A stretch of DNA of 42,344 bases from Acidimicrobiaceae bacterium. Lineage in GTDB: Bacteria; Actinomycetota; Acidimicrobiia; Acidimicrobiales; RAAP-2. A program made the position numbers and the translations under genes. The stretch is from contig PMFA01000001.1 in NCBI GenBank assembly GCA_003155915.1, positions 41,717 through 84,060 of the forward strand. Reading direction: 5' to 3'. Shown piece by piece: positions 17,565-24,913 of the stretch. Below the pieces are notes generated by a model, which made no database searches, was not told the DNA's origin, and saw only the letters and a list, made by a program, of their open reading frames with translations. Every line of letters starts with the position of its first letter. The first letter of the stretch is position 1.

Positions 17565-18035
17565 ATGCGCTGTCCCTTCTGTTCGGCGGACGACGACCGC
17601 GTCGTTGATTCGCGCCTCGCCGAAGATGGCGTGGCCATCCGGCGCCGACGAGAGTGCTCGAACTGCAACCAGCGCTACACCACGTTCGAACGCATCGAGG
17701 AGATCGGTCTCTACGTCATCAAGCGCTCCGGTGACCGCGAGCCCTTCGATCGCGTCAAGATCCTTCGCGGCATGCGCGCCGCCAGCAAGAACCGACCGGT
17801 CGATGAAGAGACTCTCGAGGCGCTCGTCACGGCCATCGACGAGTCGATGCGCCTGCTCAATCGCGACGTCACCAGTGAAGAGGTCGGAATGGCGTCACTC
17901 GAGGCCCTGCGCGACGTCGACGACGTCGCCTACGTCCGATTCGCCTCGGTCTACAAGGGCTTTGAAGGGACCGAGGACTTCGCGCGCGAGATCGGCATGC
18001 TCGTGAAGACGACCGCACCCAAACTTCGCGGCTGA
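17565..18035 (+). CDS. nrdR: Transcriptional repressor NrdR
   Basis: A 156-residue NrdR, the ATP/dATP-sensing repressor of ribonucleotide reductase genes. The zinc ribbon is complete (C3, C6, C31, C34; MRCPFCSADDDRVVDSR and RRRRECSNCNQRYTTFER) and is followed by the ATP-cone (about residues 49-139, VIKRSGDREPFDRVKILRGM). Length is typical. ATG at 17565 with AAGG close upstream gives the universal MRCPFC start; the earlier in-frame GTG is rejected. It lies 31 bases after the LysM gene, an order also found in mycobacteria, and would be co-induced in the SOS response here. Confidence 0.97.
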   Translation: MRCPFCSADDDRVVDSRLAEDGVAIRRRRECSNCNQRYTTFERIEEIGLYVIKRSGDREPFDRVKILRGMRAASKNRPVDEETLEALVTAIDESMRLLNRDVTSEEVGMASLEALRDVDDVAYVRFASVYKGFEGTEDFAREIGMLVKTTAPKLRG

Positions 18036-18742
18036 TGCGCGCGCTCAACATCCAGCCCCAGTGCGCCATGGCGATTTACGCGCATCCCGACGACGCCGAC
18101 GTGGCGGCCGGGGGACTCCTCGCCCAGTGGGCCCAAGACGGCTGCGCGGTTCACCTCGTGGTCGTGTGTGACGGCGACAAGGGTTCGCACGTGCTCAGCG
18201 CCGATGCGGGAGCGGTGCGCGAAGTGCGCGGCGCTGAAGTGGAGTTCGCGGCCGACCTCCTCGGTGCCGCGACCGTCACGAAGCTCGAGCGGCCCGACGG
18301 CGAGGTCGAGAACGACGTGGAACTGCGCGCGGAGTTGGTGGGCCTCATCCGTCAGTATCGGCCCGAGGTCGTCGTCGGACCGGACCCGACCGCGACGTTC
18401 TTCGCCGGGGTCTACGTGAACCACCGCGACCACCGCGAGACCGGCTGGGCGCTGTTGGATGCGGTCGCCCCCGCGGCCGCGATGCCGCTCTATTTCCCCG
18501 ATCGAGGCGAACCACACCAGGTCACCAGTCTCTTACTCAGTGGCACGCACGAACCCGACGTCGTGGCCGACATCACCGCCACGATCGACACCAAGGTGAA
18601 GGCCGTCTTGGCGCACAGTTCCCAGTTGGCCGGCGACGCCGACGCCATCCGTGAACTGGTCTACGGACGCGCCGAACAGGCCGGTCGGCCCGTCGGCGCC
18701 CAGTTCGGCGAGGCTTTTCGCAGTGTTGAACTCGCGTTCTGA
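18035..18742 (+). CDS. PIG-L family deacetylase
   Basis: A 235-residue zinc-dependent deacetylase of the PIG-L/LmbE family, which includes MshB and Mca of mycothiol metabolism. The metal site AHPDDAD starts at residue 16 (H17, D19, D20) and a later NHRDHRETG gives the third ligand His. Strand VVVCDGDKGSH is also typical. Its ATG overlaps the nrdR stop by one base (TGATG) and its own 3' end overlaps dinB. Whether it acts on a mycothiol precursor, a conjugate or another N-acetyl sugar cannot be told. In mycobacteria an MshB-like gene is not part of the LexA operon, so its place here is notable. Confidence 0.9.
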   Translation: MRALNIQPQCAMAIYAHPDDADVAAGGLLAQWAQDGCAVHLVVVCDGDKGSHVLSADAGAVREVRGAEVEFAADLLGAATVTKLERPDGEVENDVELRAELVGLIRQYRPEVVVGPDPTATFFAGVYVNHRDHRETGWALLDAVAPAAAMPLYFPDRGEPHQVTSLLLSGTHEPDVVADITATIDTKVKAVLAHSSQLAGDADAIRELVYGRAEQAGRPVGAQFGEAFRSVELAF

Positions 18743-20066
18743 GGATCCATCGGTCGACGACGCGCCGATCTTGCACGTCGATCTCGACGCGTTCTTCGCG
18801 TCGGTCGAGGTCCTGGACGATCCCACGCTGCGCGGAAAGCCGGTGGCCGTCGGAGGCGGCGGAGGGCGCGGTGTCATAGCGAGCGCGAGCTATGAAGCGC
18901 GACGTTTCGGGGTGCGTAGCGCCATGCCGAGCGTGGTGGCCCGGCGTCGCTGTCGCGACCTCATCATCCTGCCGGGACGTTTCGATCGCTACGAGGCGTA
19001 CTCGCGACAGTTCCACGACATCGTGCGCGATCTCACGCCCGAATTCGAACCCCTTGGCCTCGACGAGGTGTTCGCCAATCTTTCGAGCCTGCGTCGCTTG
19101 AATGTGCGCCCGATGGCGGCGTCGGCCGAACTGCGACGGCGAATCATGTCCGAACTCGGTCTGTTGTGCGGCGTGGGACTCGGGCGCAACAAGCTCTTCG
19201 CGAAACTCGCCTCCAAGGAGTCCAAACCGACCGTCGTCGACGGGCAGTTGGTCGAGGGCGCCGGGGTGGTCTGGGTCAGTCCCGCGCTCGAGAAGAAGTG
19301 GCTGGAGGAACTGCCGGTGCGCGCGCTCTGGGGCGTCGGACCGGCGACCGCGACGAAGCTGCAGAAACTCGGACTGCGCTGGGTGCGCGACCTGGCCAAG
19401 GTCGACGAAGCGACGCTCGCGGCGCACGTGGGAGTGGCGATGGCCTCGACGCTCGTCGCCTACGCCCACGGCGAGGACAAGCGCGAAGTCACGACCGATC
19501 GGGTACTGAAGTCGGTCGGACACGACCAGACGTTCGCCACATCGTTGAACGGCCTCGATGCGGTGCTCGAGGCGGCGAAGTCCCAAGCGGCGGTCGTCGC
19601 CCGAGCTCTGCGGGGCCAGGGTCGCGTGGCGCGCACGATCACGGTCATCGTCCGGTTCGACGACCTCACGAGCGTCAGTCGATCACAGACACTCTCCTTC
19701 GGCATCGATGACGAGGTCGCGATCCTGGCGATCGCCGAGGCACTACTGCAATCGATCGACCTCGCCAACTCGGTTCGCCTCTTGGCGATCCATGCGTCGT
19801 CGTTCCTCGAACGTGACGACAACAGTCTGCAGTTGACGTTCGGACTGGACCCGAGCTCGAGTGATCCGCGTGAACAGGCCGAAGCGATATCGCGCGAACG
19901 ACAGGTCTCGAACGAAGCGTTGCGCGACGCCGTCGATGAGGTTCGCGAGAAGTTCGGTCGCGCGGCCGTGGGGGCGGCGTCAGAACTGCGCGATCACGGC
20001 ATCGAGATCGCCACCCAACGTGGGAGCAGTGCGTTCGGTCCCGAAGAGTTTCACCACGGCCCGTAA
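18723..20066 (+). CDS. dinB: DNA polymerase IV (Y family)
   Basis: A 447-residue translesion polymerase. The palm start HVDLDAFFASVE holds the first catalytic Asp (D20) and LDEVFANLS the second Asp-Glu pair (D114, E115). The fingers motif SYEARRFGVRSAMP, the thumb helix-hairpin-helix LWGVGPATATKLQKLG, and a little-finger domain follow. The motif around the Asp-Glu pair reads GLDEVFANL where most DinB proteins have S-x-DEA-[FY]-LD, a divergence that may alter the active site surroundings. GTG at 18723 is chosen; it lies 20 bases inside the PIG-L gene with GGCGAGG upstream, while the earlier frame only repeats that gene. Last gene of the SOS operon. Confidence 0.93.
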   Translation: MLNSRSEDPSVDDAPILHVDLDAFFASVEVLDDPTLRGKPVAVGGGGGRGVIASASYEARRFGVRSAMPSVVARRRCRDLIILPGRFDRYEAYSRQFHDIVRDLTPEFEPLGLDEVFANLSSLRRLNVRPMAASAELRRRIMSELGLLCGVGLGRNKLFAKLASKESKPTVVDGQLVEGAGVVWVSPALEKKWLEELPVRALWGVGPATATKLQKLGLRWVRDLAKVDEATLAAHVGVAMASTLVAYAHGEDKREVTTDRVLKSVGHDQTFATSLNGLDAVLEAAKSQAAVVARALRGQGRVARTITVIVRFDDLTSVSRSQTLSFGIDDEVAILAIAEALLQSIDLANSVRLLAIHASSFLERDDNSLQLTFGLDPSSSDPREQAEAISRERQVSNEALRDAVDEVREKFGRAAVGAASELRDHGIEIATQRGSSAFGPEEFHHGP

Positions 20067-20095
20067 GCATGGCGTCACGCCAGGCCCCAAAGGAG

Positions 20096-20128
20096 GTGGC
20101 GCCACGCTTGGGAAAGACGTGGCGCCAC
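20096..20128. repeat. Twin copies of a 10-base palindrome
   Basis: Two identical copies of the perfect palindrome GTGGCGCCAC at 20096-20105 and 20119-20128, with 23 bases from start to start (about two helical turns). They lie just after dinB and about 200 bases before the sigma factor gene. Each could bind a dimer on the same DNA face, or the two could pair as a hairpin in RNA and end the dinB transcript; no T-run follows. Confidence 0.6.
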
Positions 20129-20306
20129 GAGGGGAATACAAGTAATTCTTCGTCACCGCTACGTACTTCGGATGACCCACCGAGCGCCGAAGGCGGCGCG
20201 GTGCGCATTCTGATCTGATTCGACTCGCCGAAAGGCCAAGCAACTACAAGCGTGTCGGCGCGGACATCCGCGGGCGACATCGGTGTCGAACTAGAAGTGG
20301 ATAGGT

Positions 20307-20882
20307 ATGGAAGACATCAGAGAGGTGAGTGACGCCCAACTGGTCACGATGATCGCGCGCTACAACGAGGTAGCGCTCGCCGAAACGTACCGCCGTCACG
20401 GCGGTGCGGTGTTCGGTCTCGCCCGTCGCGTCCTCAACGGTGCGGCCGAGGCCGAAGACGTCACTCAGGAGGTCTTCCTTCGGTTATGGAATCAACCGGA
20501 GCGCTTCGACGCGACCCGAGGGAACTTGCGCAGTTGGCTCCTCACCCAGAGCCACGCGCGCGCGGTCGAGACCATTCGTTCGCTCACGGCGCGACGCCAA
20601 CGAGAGATCAACGACGCGCACAAGGCCGCGCGCGGCGCCTACGACATGCAACACGAGGCGTGGGACGTCGTGTTGGCCGAGGACGTGAAGAAGGCACTCG
20701 GGGAGTTGCCGCCGGAGGAGCGCCGCGCCATCGAACTCGCGTATTTCGAAGGCTATACGTACATTAAGGTTGCCGAGATTCTGAATGAACCAGAAGGCAC
20801 CGTGAAGAGTCGAATCAGAAACGGTATGCGTCGCATGCGCGCCACGCTCGTGGAGTCCGGGATCGAGGGAGCGGATCGATGA
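20307..20882 (+). CDS. ECF sigma factor, SigK-like
   Basis: A 191-residue extracytoplasmic-function sigma factor. Region 2 is LAETYRRHGGAVFGLARRVL ... AEDVTQEVFLRLWNQPERFD, and region 4 is LGELPPEERRAIELAYFEGY followed by the helix-turn-helix TYIKVAEILNEPEGTVKSRI. Together with an RskA-type anti-sigma gene directly behind (4-base ATGA overlap) it fits the SigK/ECF19-like group. It would direct RNA polymerase to its own promoter and stress genes when released. The ATG at 20307 is accepted although only GGATAGGT precedes it. Confidence 0.93.
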   Translation: MEDIREVSDAQLVTMIARYNEVALAETYRRHGGAVFGLARRVLNGAAEAEDVTQEVFLRLWNQPERFDATRGNLRSWLLTQSHARAVETIRSLTARRQREINDAHKAARGAYDMQHEAWDVVLAEDVKKALGELPPEERRAIELAYFEGYTYIKVAEILNEPEGTVKSRIRNGMRRMRATLVESGIEGADR

Positions 20883-21661
20883 TGAGTCACGACGAAGCGA
20901 GCGAACTGTTGGCCGTTGCGGCGCTGCACGCCGTGGACGCCGAGACCCTGGCCGCGATCGAGGAGCACGCCACCACCTGTCCGCGCTGTCAGAGCGAACT
21001 GGATAGCTACCGCGCCGTCGCCGCAGCGATCGGCAACTCGGTGGAGGAACTGCCCGAGGGGCTGTGGACGAATATCTCCAGCCAACTGTGGGATCACAAA
21101 GGTGAATCGACGGTGATGCCGGCGCTCCTCATTGGCGAGACCCCCGCCGACGTCGTGGCGATCGGGAGCGCCACTCGATCGTCTCGACGAGTGAGAACCG
21201 CTCTCGCAGCACTGGCCTTCGCCGCCGCCGCGTCGATCGTCGTGCTCGCGCTCAGTCTGTCGAGCGCTCAAAATCAGGTCACGCATTTACAAGGTGTAAT
21301 CGCGTCGGCCAGCCGAAGCGCGGTGCAGCGAGCGATGGCGACGCCCGGTCACCAAATCGTCAATCTCACGAGCGCCACGGATCAAAAACTCGCGGAGTTC
21401 GTGATGTTGCCCGATGGTACCGGCTACCTCGTGAAGTCCAACATGCCGGCCTTGTCACCAAATGACACGTATCAACTATGGGGCATCGTGAAGGGATCGC
21501 CGGTCTCCATTGGGGTCATGGGTTCGTCGCCTGGTCAAGTCACGTTCACACTGGACTCGTCGCCAGGGCCGTCGGAGTTGGCGGTCACGGTGCAACCGGC
21601 CGGGGGATCGTTGACACCCGCGAAGAACTTCGTCGCCTCGGGCATCGTCGTCGCCTCCTAG
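20879..21661 (+). CDS. RskA-like anti-sigma factor
   Basis: A 260-residue membrane anti-sigma factor. The N-terminal zinc-binding anti-sigma domain has H30-x3-C34-xx-C37 (EEHATTCPRCQ), then one membrane helix (about residues 105-127, AALAFAAAASIVVLALSL), then an outside RskA C-terminal domain with LPDGTGYLVKSNMPALSP and TYQLWGIVKGSPVSIG. It would hold the sigma factor at the membrane and release it after regulated proteolysis. Its start overlaps the sigma factor stop; a second ATG follows the first at once. Confidence 0.93.
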   Translation: MMSHDEASELLAVAALHAVDAETLAAIEEHATTCPRCQSELDSYRAVAAAIGNSVEELPEGLWTNISSQLWDHKGESTVMPALLIGETPADVVAIGSATRSSRRVRTALAALAFAAAASIVVLALSLSSAQNQVTHLQGVIASASRSAVQRAMATPGHQIVNLTSATDQKLAEFVMLPDGTGYLVKSNMPALSPNDTYQLWGIVKGSPVSIGVMGSSPGQVTFTLDSSPGPSELAVTVQPAGGSLTPAKNFVASGIVVAS

Positions 21662-21682
21662 GGTCGCACAAAGGGACTCGTT

Positions 21683-21898
21683 CTACGTTCCGATTTGAAC
21701 TACGGCGACCTGCGCGGCTGGAGGCGGCACTGACTCACCGTGTTCCCGCAATGACTCAATGTGCATCTCAATGGCTTCGACAATATTTCTCTTCACTTCC
21801 TCGAGCGTCTTGCCAGTCGACACACAACCGTCGAGATCAGGCACCCATGCGCCGAAGTTGTTCGGGGAGCGCTCAATTACAACGGCGTATTCGGTCAT
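21683..21898 (-). CDS. hicB: HicB antitoxin
   Basis: A 71-residue HicB-type antitoxin with the partially degraded RNase H-like fold: YAVVIERSPNNFGAWVPDLDGC then TGKTLEEVKRNIVEAIEMHIESL. It lacks any C-terminal DNA-binding domain, as in the short HicB class. It overlaps hicA by 4 bases (ATGA) with the toxin gene first, the usual hicAB order. Confidence 0.92.
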   Translation of the reverse strand: MTEYAVVIERSPNNFGAWVPDLDGCVSTGKTLEEVKRNIVEAIEMHIESLREHGESVPPPAAQVAVVQIGT

Positions 21899-22092
21899 CG
21901 CTTCCTCCGATCCAAACTGGCCTGCCTCATGATGCTACTAACGAGTTCGACGTGGAGATCCTCGCCGAGTGCGCCGGGCACCGTCACTGTGCCCGACTTC
22001 GTCGCGTGCCGAAATTGTCGGTGGCTACCACGCTGGCGTACCTGCACCCAGCCACCAGCGTGGAGGACTCGAATTATCTCTCGGACCTTCAC
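21895..22092 (-). CDS. hicA: HicA toxin, mRNA interferase
   Basis: A 65-residue HicA toxin with the dsRNA-binding-like fold and the catalytic His in RGSHRQF (H24). Residues VREIIRVLHAGGWVQVRQ and SGTVTVPGALGEDLHVELVSSIMRQA follow the family closely. GTG at 22092 gives the normal N-terminus (MKVREII); an in-frame TTG at 22101 is possible. It would cleave mRNA when free of HicB. Two dyads lie over and upstream of the start. Confidence 0.92.
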   Translation of the reverse strand: MKVREIIRVLHAGGWVQVRQRGSHRQFRHATKSGTVTVPGALGEDLHVELVSSIMRQASLDRRKR

Positions 22093-22096
22093 ACCC

Positions 22097-22157
22097 CACA
22101 ACGGTTGTGAACTTTGCGAATTCGACGTTGGGGACTAAATTACTTCGAAGAGTAATT
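22097..22157. promoter_or_regulatory. Dyads upstream of hicAB
   Basis: Two inverted repeats before the toxin gene: CACAAC-G-GTTGTG at 22097-22109, over the translation start region, and AATTACT-N6-AGTAATT at 22138-22157. The stretch is AT-rich compared with its surroundings. They are candidate autoregulatory operators, although this HicB has no obvious DNA-binding domain. Confidence 0.4.
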
Positions 22158-22225
22158 GGCCGTTATAGAACTGCCTTTGACTTTTTACCTCCACGGGCAA
22201 TGACAACGTACTTCTTTGCAAAGGG

Positions 22226-22537
22226 CTATTCGTCCCCGTGATCGTGATGGTGCTCGTGCTCGTGTTCGTGTTCATGAGCATGTTCTGGTGCCGGAGCGGA
22301 TTCCGTTGCTGGTGGCATTGGTGTTCGTCGACGTCCGAGTAGCCAAAGGAACCCGGAACCGATCTTGCCAACGGGGTGATGGTGCTCGGATGGTCCGCGA
22401 CTGGCGCCCGGTCCCGACATTCCACCGTCGCCGTCACCAGTCAAGCCCGCGAGAGGATTGCCACTCGCATCTGGATACTTGGACACGCGCGCCATTCGGC
22501 GGCGCGGCTTCCTCGGCTTGTCTCCAGTAGTGCCCAT
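22226..22537 (-). CDS. Small histidine-rich hypothetical protein
   Basis: A 103-residue protein of unknown function. A basic N-terminus (KPRKPRRRMARVSKYPD) is followed by a Gly/Pro-rich middle, an SGFLWLLGRRRTP patch, and a tail HEHEHEHEHHHDHGDE of alternating His and acid residues that would bind divalent metals such as nickel or zinc. AGAGG lies 11 bases before the ATG. It is probably real, as the site, length and base composition fit, but no family is recognised. Its neighbours are hicAB and a mechanosensitive channel. Confidence 0.5.
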   Translation of the reverse strand: MGTTGDKPRKPRRRMARVSKYPDASGNPLAGLTGDGDGGMSGPGASRGPSEHHHPVGKIGSGFLWLLGRRRTPMPPATESAPAPEHAHEHEHEHEHHHDHGDE

Positions 22538-22580
22538 GGTTAAACCTCTTTCCTATTGTTGATGATGTGCTTCGAGTGCC

Positions 22581-23210
22581 TCACGGTAGTCGATTGGGGG
22601 GCGTATCGAGCTTGCCGATGCCCGACGCGAGGACGACGGAGTTCGGCACCTTCAAGAGGCCGTCCTCAGTTTGTAGCGTCACGTAGGTGAGTCCGATTCC
22701 GAGCACCCAGGCGTCGACGACGCCGATCGTGCCCGAGCGAACACGGATGTGCTCACCCACATTGAAAGGTCGAGCGAAGAGCAGAACGAGGGAGGCGAAA
22801 ATATTGCCGAGGCTCTGTTGGGCCGCGATGCCGAGCACGACGCCGGCGAGACCGAAGCCGATGATGAGGTGGGCGATCGAGACACCGAGCAGTTCGAAGG
22901 CCGCAATCAGCACCAGCAGGTAGCCAACGCCCGTGGCGACGAGCCGCACTACCGCTGCGGCCACTTCGACTGAGCGCCGCGCCAAAAACCGTCCCATGCC
23001 GTCGGCGAGTCGTGAGACGGCGTAAATGCCAAAGATCAGCAGCACCGGCACGGTAATCCAGGCGACGAAGGGATGATGCATGGATCCGTGACGCCGATCG
23101 AACTCCGTTTTCAGGACTATGGCGGCGACGGCGACGGTCGCCGCGAGAATGCCGGAGATCCACACGTGCTGAAGCGAAGGGGGCAATCCCCGAGGTTTCT
23201 TGCCTGCCAT
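22581..23210 (-). CDS. Short MscS-family mechanosensitive channel
   Basis: A 209-residue inner-membrane channel of the small-conductance mechanosensitive family. Four hydrophobic segments lead to the pore-lining helix and gate (LIIGFGLAGVVLGIAAQQ then SLGNIFASLVLLFARPF), followed by the beta-domain (NVGEHIRVRSGTIGVVDAWV ... LLKVPNSVVL). It ends soon after the beta-domain and so lacks the large C-terminal alpha/beta cage of MscS. ATG at 23210 is chosen over 23252 because the added residues resemble nothing. It would release solutes on osmotic downshock. Confidence 0.85.
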   Translation of the reverse strand: MAGKKPRGLPPSLQHVWISGILAATVAVAAIVLKTEFDRRHGSMHHPFVAWITVPVLLIFGIYAVSRLADGMGRFLARRSVEVAAAVVRLVATGVGYLLVLIAAFELLGVSIAHLIIGFGLAGVVLGIAAQQSLGNIFASLVLLFARPFNVGEHIRVRSGTIGVVDAWVLGIGLTYVTLQTEDGLLKVPNSVVLASGIGKLDTPPNRLP

Positions 23211-23583
23211 TGAATACAACCTTAATGACGATGGACAGTTGAGCCTTTGCATTGGGCGTTTGCGCGCACGTTTCGAGGGTTCGCGGAACGAAATCCGGCG
23301 ACTGCGTTCAATTCAGATCAAAGCAAACAGAGTTGTGGGGTTTACCAAAAATGCTCACGCGTTACGGCGTGTGCCCGGGCCATCGTCTTCTTCGGTGACG
23401 TCAACGGTCAATGAAATTTCAGACGTGGAAATCCTCGTGACGCTTTCGTGGCTACGTCAATGTCACATGATTTTCCCAGACTCCTCCAAGAAGTCTGTAA
23501 GGAACGCGTGCCTAGGGTTTTTAGTGCAGTGAGGAAGTTCCGACTGGGCGTAATGAACGTTCACTGAACAAAGGAAAGAGACG
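23211..23583. other. Intergenic region, no gene seen
   Basis: About 370 bases between the divergent MscS-like gene and the 51-residue membrane protein, more AT-rich than average. Open frames here have no family resemblance and no ribosome sites. Promoters for both genes must lie here; I could not pin hexamers. Confidence 0.45.
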
Positions 23584-23739
23584 ATGGTTGTCTTCGGATT
23601 GATTCTTTTGATAATCGGCTTCGTATTGGCCATCAAGCTTCTCTGGACGATCGGCATGATTGTCCTTTTAGTCGGCCTCGTGCTCTGGGCCATGGGTGCG
23701 CTGGGCCACGCCGTCGGCGGTCGAAGGCACTACTACTAG
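23584..23739 (+). CDS. 51-residue membrane protein (DUF6131-like)
   Basis: A 51-residue protein with two hydrophobic segments (VFGLILLIIGFVLAI and IGMIVLLVGLVLWAMG, residues 3-18 and 24-40) and a C-terminus GGRRHYY. This is the look of a small conserved actinobacterial membrane protein (DUF6131 type) of unknown function. AAGGAAAGAG lies 3 bases before the ATG, and a very strong terminator follows, which supports a real, separately expressed gene. Confidence 0.8.
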   Translation: MVVFGLILLIIGFVLAIKLLWTIGMIVLLVGLVLWAMGALGHAVGGRRHYY

Positions 23740-23756
23740 ATCGCGCGTTCCCCCTG

Positions 23757-23799
23757 ATCCCCGGTCGGTGTCCCCATATTCACCGACCGGGGATTTTTT
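23757..23799 (+). terminator. Rho-independent terminator
   Basis: A perfect 14-base stem (ATCCCCGGTCGGTG at 23757-23770, partner at 23781-23794) with a 10-base loop, followed directly by a run of Ts. It closes the small membrane protein gene. Confidence 0.93.
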
Positions 23800-23800
23800 C

Positions 23801-24357
23801 TTATCTGTTTGTAACAAGTTGCGTCTAAGGTCCGAAGTAACGGATCCGGAACTGTTCGCCCACCGGGCAATCAGTTCAGGTTCGCCTAAGGAAGAAAGAC
23901 GTCGAGGCTCGTGCAAGGGCGAGGATTGGCGTTGCTAGTAAGTGATTGTCGCTGGAACGTCGCTCGTCCGATTTGCGAGCGAACTACAGCGAGCAGGTGG
24001 AGAGAATGGTGCACCAAGAGTTTCGCTGACTGACTTGTATTTCGTATTCGCCGGTTCGGTTGACTTAGTGACTTCGAATGATCGCCTTTCGCGACACGAC
24101 GAGCACAGGGCAGTGGTGCTGACGCGAGTGGGAATGACCTGGCGGTCGGGGCAACTCTTTGGTGGGGGAGAACCGTTCACATGCGACGTTTCGCACCAGG
24201 CGAGCGTGACGTTGTCAAACGGGGTGCCGGTTGCTCGTTCCGAAAGGGACTACTGATTTGTGCGCGCCCATTGCTCGAAGGTCTGACGAGTCGAACCAGT
24301 TGTTAGGGTGGCGCCAACAAGAGATTTCAAGCCAACCATTGAGAGGACAGCGAGTTA
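23801..24357. other. Intergenic region, no gene supported
   Basis: About 560 bases without a supportable gene, between the terminator and the ferritin-like gene. Frames of about 80-105 residues exist on both strands but have odd composition, no ribosome site and no known relatives. It must contain the promoter of the ferritin-like gene. No repeat or hairpin stands out. Confidence 0.45.
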
Positions 24358-24888
24358 ATGGCCAAATTCCTGAGCGACGTCAAAACACTTCGCGAGAACG
24401 CCCGCAAGAACCTTCGTAAGGGCTCGATCACCGACGCCTACGGCGCCGACCTCCCGAGGGTCCTCGAGGTCCTGAATCAGGCTCTCGCCACCGAGCTGAT
24501 CTGCGTGCTTCGCTACCAGCAACACTCCTTCGCCGCACACGGGCTCGATTCCGAGTCCGTCGCGGCTGAATTCCTTACGCACTCACGAGAGGAGCAGGGT
24601 CACGCCGAACTGATCGCCGCTCGGATCGGGCAACTCGGGGGAGAACCAGATTTCAATCCCGACACGTTCTCGAGCCGGGCCCACTCGGAATACAAGACGG
24701 CCACCAGCCTGACCGAGATGATCAAGGAGAACCTCATCGCCGAGCGGATCGCGATCAGCTCCTACAGCGAGATCATCGCGTGGCTCGGTGACGGCGACCC
24801 GACGACGCGACGGATGCTCGAAGAGATCCTCGCGGTCGAAGAGGAGCACGCGAACGACATGGTCAACCTGCTCGACGACAAGAAGTAA
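24358..24888 (+). CDS. Ferritin-like (bacterioferritin-type) protein
   Basis: A 176-residue four-helix di-iron protein. Ligands visible are E46 (ATELICVLRY), E79 and H82 (SREEQGHAE), E129 (NLIAERIAI) and E161 with H164 (AVEEEHANDM), the two ExxH motifs of ferritin-like diiron proteins. The first 30 residues (SDVKTLRENARKNLRKGSIT) form an extra N-terminal helix also seen in bacterial relatives that store iron or protect from oxidants. GAGAGGA precedes the ATG. No heme-ligand Met is apparent at the usual place, so it may not bind heme. Confidence 0.87.
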   Translation: MAKFLSDVKTLRENARKNLRKGSITDAYGADLPRVLEVLNQALATELICVLRYQQHSFAAHGLDSESVAAEFLTHSREEQGHAELIAARIGQLGGEPDFNPDTFSSRAHSEYKTATSLTEMIKENLIAERIAISSYSEIIAWLGDGDPTTRRMLEEILAVEEEHANDMVNLLDDKK

Positions 24889-24913
24889 GGCGAGCACCCC
24901 GCGCGAAGCGTTC

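Noticed and set aside
23541-23580. GAACGTTC as a third LexA box
   Set aside because: The arms touch without the 4-base spacer of the actinobacterial LexA box and the flanks do not match.
23942-24256. Open frame of about 104 residues on the plus strand
   Set aside because: No ribosome site, no recognisable family and unusual residue make-up; the competing minus frame at 23935-24180 is equally weak.
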